Positions 4,203 through 5,803 of a DNA stretch of 5,803 nt are shown piece after piece. Origin of the DNA: Pseudofrankia asymbiotica (GTDB lineage: Bacteria; Actinomycetota; Actinomycetes; Frankiales; Frankiaceae); assembly GCF_001983105.1 (NCBI RefSeq), contig NZ_MOMC01000015.1:217327-223129 (forward strand), given 5' to 3'. The position numbers and the translations under genes were made by a program. The number at the start of each line of letters is the position of its first letter. Position 1 is the stretch's first letter. Under the pieces are notes generated by a model. That model worked only from the letters and a program-made list of their open reading frames with translations, searched no databases and had not been told where the DNA came from.

Positions 4203-5803
4203 CTAGGCCTCGACGCGGTCGCCGGCGGCGGTCGCCATCTCCAGTGCCCACCGGTAGTCCGGCTTCCCGTTCTCCAGCCGCCTGATGCGGGCGGCCGGGA
4301 TGAACGCCTTCGGGATCTTGAAACGGGCCAGCTCCTGCCCGATGAGATGGCGGATCTCCGCCTCCTCGTCCTGGAGGGTTCGATCTGGCTGGACCGCGAC
4401 GACGGCGACCACCGCGCTTCCCCACAGAGGATGCGGCCGGCCGACGACCAGACAGTCGACCACGCTCGGATGCCGCTTGATCGACTGCTCCACCTCCTCG
4501 GCGTAGACCTTCTCGCCGCCGGTGTTGATGCAGCTGGAGTCACGGCCCAGCAGCTGGATGGAACCGTCCGCGGCGAGCCGGGCCCGGTCGCCCACGATCC
4601 CGTACCGCTTTCCCCCGAGCTCGACGAAGGTGGCCGCCGTCTTGGCGGGGTCGCCCAGATAGCCGGCGGGCATCGCCCCGGTGGTGGCCAGCCAGCCGAC
4701 CTCGTCGCTGCCGGGTTCGAGGCGGCCGGTGCGGTCATCGGTCAGCACGCAGCCGGACGTCGGCCTGTACGTCGACTGGGCGTCGGAGCTGATGGCGATC
4801 GTGCCCGACTCCGACGATCCGATCGTGTCGACGACCCGCGCGTTCGGCGCCATCTCCCGCAGGGCCTGCTTCGACACCGGGGAGAGCAGCGCGCCGCCGC
4901 TGATGATCTGCCGCAGGCTGGCGAGCAGCCGGGGCCTGCGGTGGTTCTCGGCGATCAGCGGCTGCGCGAAGGCGTCTCCCACCAGCTGCAGGGAGGTGCA
5001 GCCCTCCGCCTCAAGGGTGTCGAGGATGTCCGCGGGGATCACCTTGGCCGGCTCGGCGGGAAGGACGATCGTGCCACCGCTGAGCCAGCAGCTCAGGGCG
5101 GTCCACTGGGCCGCGCCGTGCATGAGTGGAGCGGCCGGAAGTGAGCGCAGCGGGCGTCCGCGCGCGACGGCCCGGGCCACGGCCTCCTGCGTCGAGTACG
5201 AGTTCCCGTCGCGGTCGGCGATGCGCAGGCAGTTGACGATGTAGTCGGACTGCGGCCAGATGACCCCCTTCGGCATGCCCGTCGTACCGCCGGTGTAGAT
5301 GATGCAGCGGTCCTCGGGCGACAGGCCCGGGGCGACGGCTGGGCGTGCCTGGGCCAGCGCCGTCTCGAAGTCGATCGCGCCGGGGAGCAGAGGGTTCTCG
5401 GACCCGTCCGCGACCTGCACCAGCAGGCGGTCGCGGCCGGCCGACTGCGCCAGCGCCGCCGCGATCGTGGGCGCGAAGGTCGCGTGGAAGACGATGGCGG
5501 CGGCGTCCGAGTTGTCGAAGAGGTACGCGAGCTCGTGGGCCACATAGCGGTAGTTGATGTTGCACGGAACCGCTCGTGCCTTCATCGCGCCTACCATGGC
5601 CTCCAGGTACTCGTTCCCGTTGGTCAGGCAGAGCGCGACGTGATCCTGGCCTGTGGTGGAGGCGTCCGGTCGGGGCCTCACGACGCCACCGAAGCCGTGT
5701 TGCATGAGCACACCGGCCACCCGCGAAGCGCGGTCGTCGATCTGGCCGTATGCCCAGGTCCGACCACGCCAGCGCAGGGCCGCGCGCTCCGGGTCGGCGG
5801 CGG
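4203..5803 (-). CDS. Acyl-CoA synthetase (AMP-forming, FadD19-like), N-terminus cut by window edge
   Basis: This enzyme is predicted to activate a carboxylic acid to its CoA thioester through an acyl-adenylate, the entry step to beta-oxidation. The frame is open to the right edge and 532 codons are visible. The outermost residues, AADPERAALRWRGRTWAYGQ, already match the usual N-terminal region, so only some 10-20 residues and the start are probably missing. An internal GTG at 5720 is not the start. Motifs, numbered from the first complete visible codon: ATP P-loop TGGTTGMPKG (170-179), GSSESG (328-333), GYLGDP (380-385), VGD with D405, GRDSSCINTGGEKV with R420, and the C-terminal NGKPDY with adenylation lysine K513. 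All ANL-superfamily core residues I can check are present. CINTGGEKVYAEEVE resembles the FadD19/FadD17 group of steroid and branched-acid ligases as I remember it; this is suggestive only. It converges with the acyl-CoA dehydrogenase, separated by a hairpin and an octamer repeat. Its promoter lies outside the window. Confidence 0.94.
   Translation of the reverse strand, partial: AADPERAALRWRGRTWAYGQIDDRASRVAGVLMQHGFGGVVRPRPDASTTGQDHVALCLTNGNEYLEAMVGAMKARAVPCNINYRYVAHELAYLFDNSDAAAIVFHATFAPTIAAALAQSAGRDRLLVQVADGSENPLLPGAIDFETALAQARPAVAPGLSPEDRCIIYTGGTTGMPKGVIWPQSDYIVNCLRIADRDGNSYSTQEAVARAVARGRPLRSLPAAPLMHGAAQWTALSCWLSGGTIVLPAEPAKVIPADILDTLEAEGCTSLQLVGDAFAQPLIAENHRRPRLLASLRQIISGGALLSPVSKQALREMAPNARVVDTIGSSESGTIAISSDAQSTYRPTSGCVLTDDRTGRLEPGSDEVGWLATTGAMPAGYLGDPAKTAATFVELGGKRYGIVGDRARLAADGSIQLLGRDSSCINTGGEKVYAEEVEQSIKRHPSVVDCLVVGRPHPLWGSAVVAVVAVQPDRTLQDEEAEIRHLIGQELARFKIPKAFIPAARIRRLENGKPDYRWALEMATAAGDRVEA

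Noticed and set aside
1924..4425. Very long minus-strand open frame (833 codons) across the thiolase start, the divergent spacer, the acyl-CoA dehydrogenase and the synthetase end
   Set aside because: It runs antisense or out of frame to three genes with clear family motifs. Its translation is Arg/Gly/Pro/Ala-rich low-complexity sequence, as expected for shadow frames in GC-rich DNA.
3798..5144. Plus-strand open frame of 448 codons overlapping the acyl-CoA dehydrogenase end and opposite the synthetase
   Set aside because: Out of frame with one motif-confirmed gene and antisense to another; no recognisable domain, and it reads through the hairpin and octamer repeat.
5718..5720. GTG at 5720 as the start of the acyl-CoA synthetase
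   Set aside because: The frame stays open upstream to the edge and encodes typical synthetase N-terminal sequence (RGRTWAYGQIDDRASR), so the real start lies outside the window.

Overview
The window is GC-rich DNA (strong G/C bias at third codon positions, very long antisense shadow frames) that reads like a chromosomal stretch of a high-GC actinomycete, for example the mycobacterial, nocardial or Frankia type. The genus cannot be fixed from the sequence alone. It is densely coded: five protein genes fill almost everything, and no gap reaches 300 bases. No RNA gene, mobile element or CRISPR array is visible.

Layout from left to right. Positions 1-752 (minus) hold an enoyl-CoA hydratase (crotonase family), cut by the left edge at or almost at its stop codon. 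Positions 764-1534 (minus) hold a short-chain 3-hydroxyacyl-CoA dehydrogenase of the HSD10 type. Positions 1578-2753 (minus) hold a thiolase resembling FadA5. These three are closely spaced, each with its own Shine-Dalgarno sequence, and look like one operon transcribed right to left, thiolase first. A 109-base divergent spacer (2754-2862) carries a promoter-like sequence for the thiolase operon and a 16-base inverted repeat overlapping its -35 element. Positions 2863-4068 (plus) hold an acyl-CoA dehydrogenase. A 134-base spacer (4069-4202) contains a long nested hairpin and a four-copy 8-base tandem repeat. Positions 4203-5803 (minus) hold an acyl-CoA synthetase whose N-terminus runs off the right edge.

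Together the genes encode every step of one beta-oxidation turn: activation (synthetase), dehydrogenation (FadE type), hydration (crotonase), second dehydrogenation (SDR) and thiolysis (FadA type). The thiolase and synthetase resemble, from memory, the FadA5 and FadD19 groups of steroid side-chain catabolism. A sterol side chain or another bulky or branched acyl chain is therefore a reasonable inferred substrate, but the window has no steroid-ring gene to confirm it.

I found no convincing new biological system. The points most worth checking are the operator-like palindrome in the divergent promoter and its 15-base second copy inside the hydratase gene, the nested hairpin plus octamer repeat between the convergent genes, and the catalytic-base arrangement of the acyl-CoA dehydrogenase.
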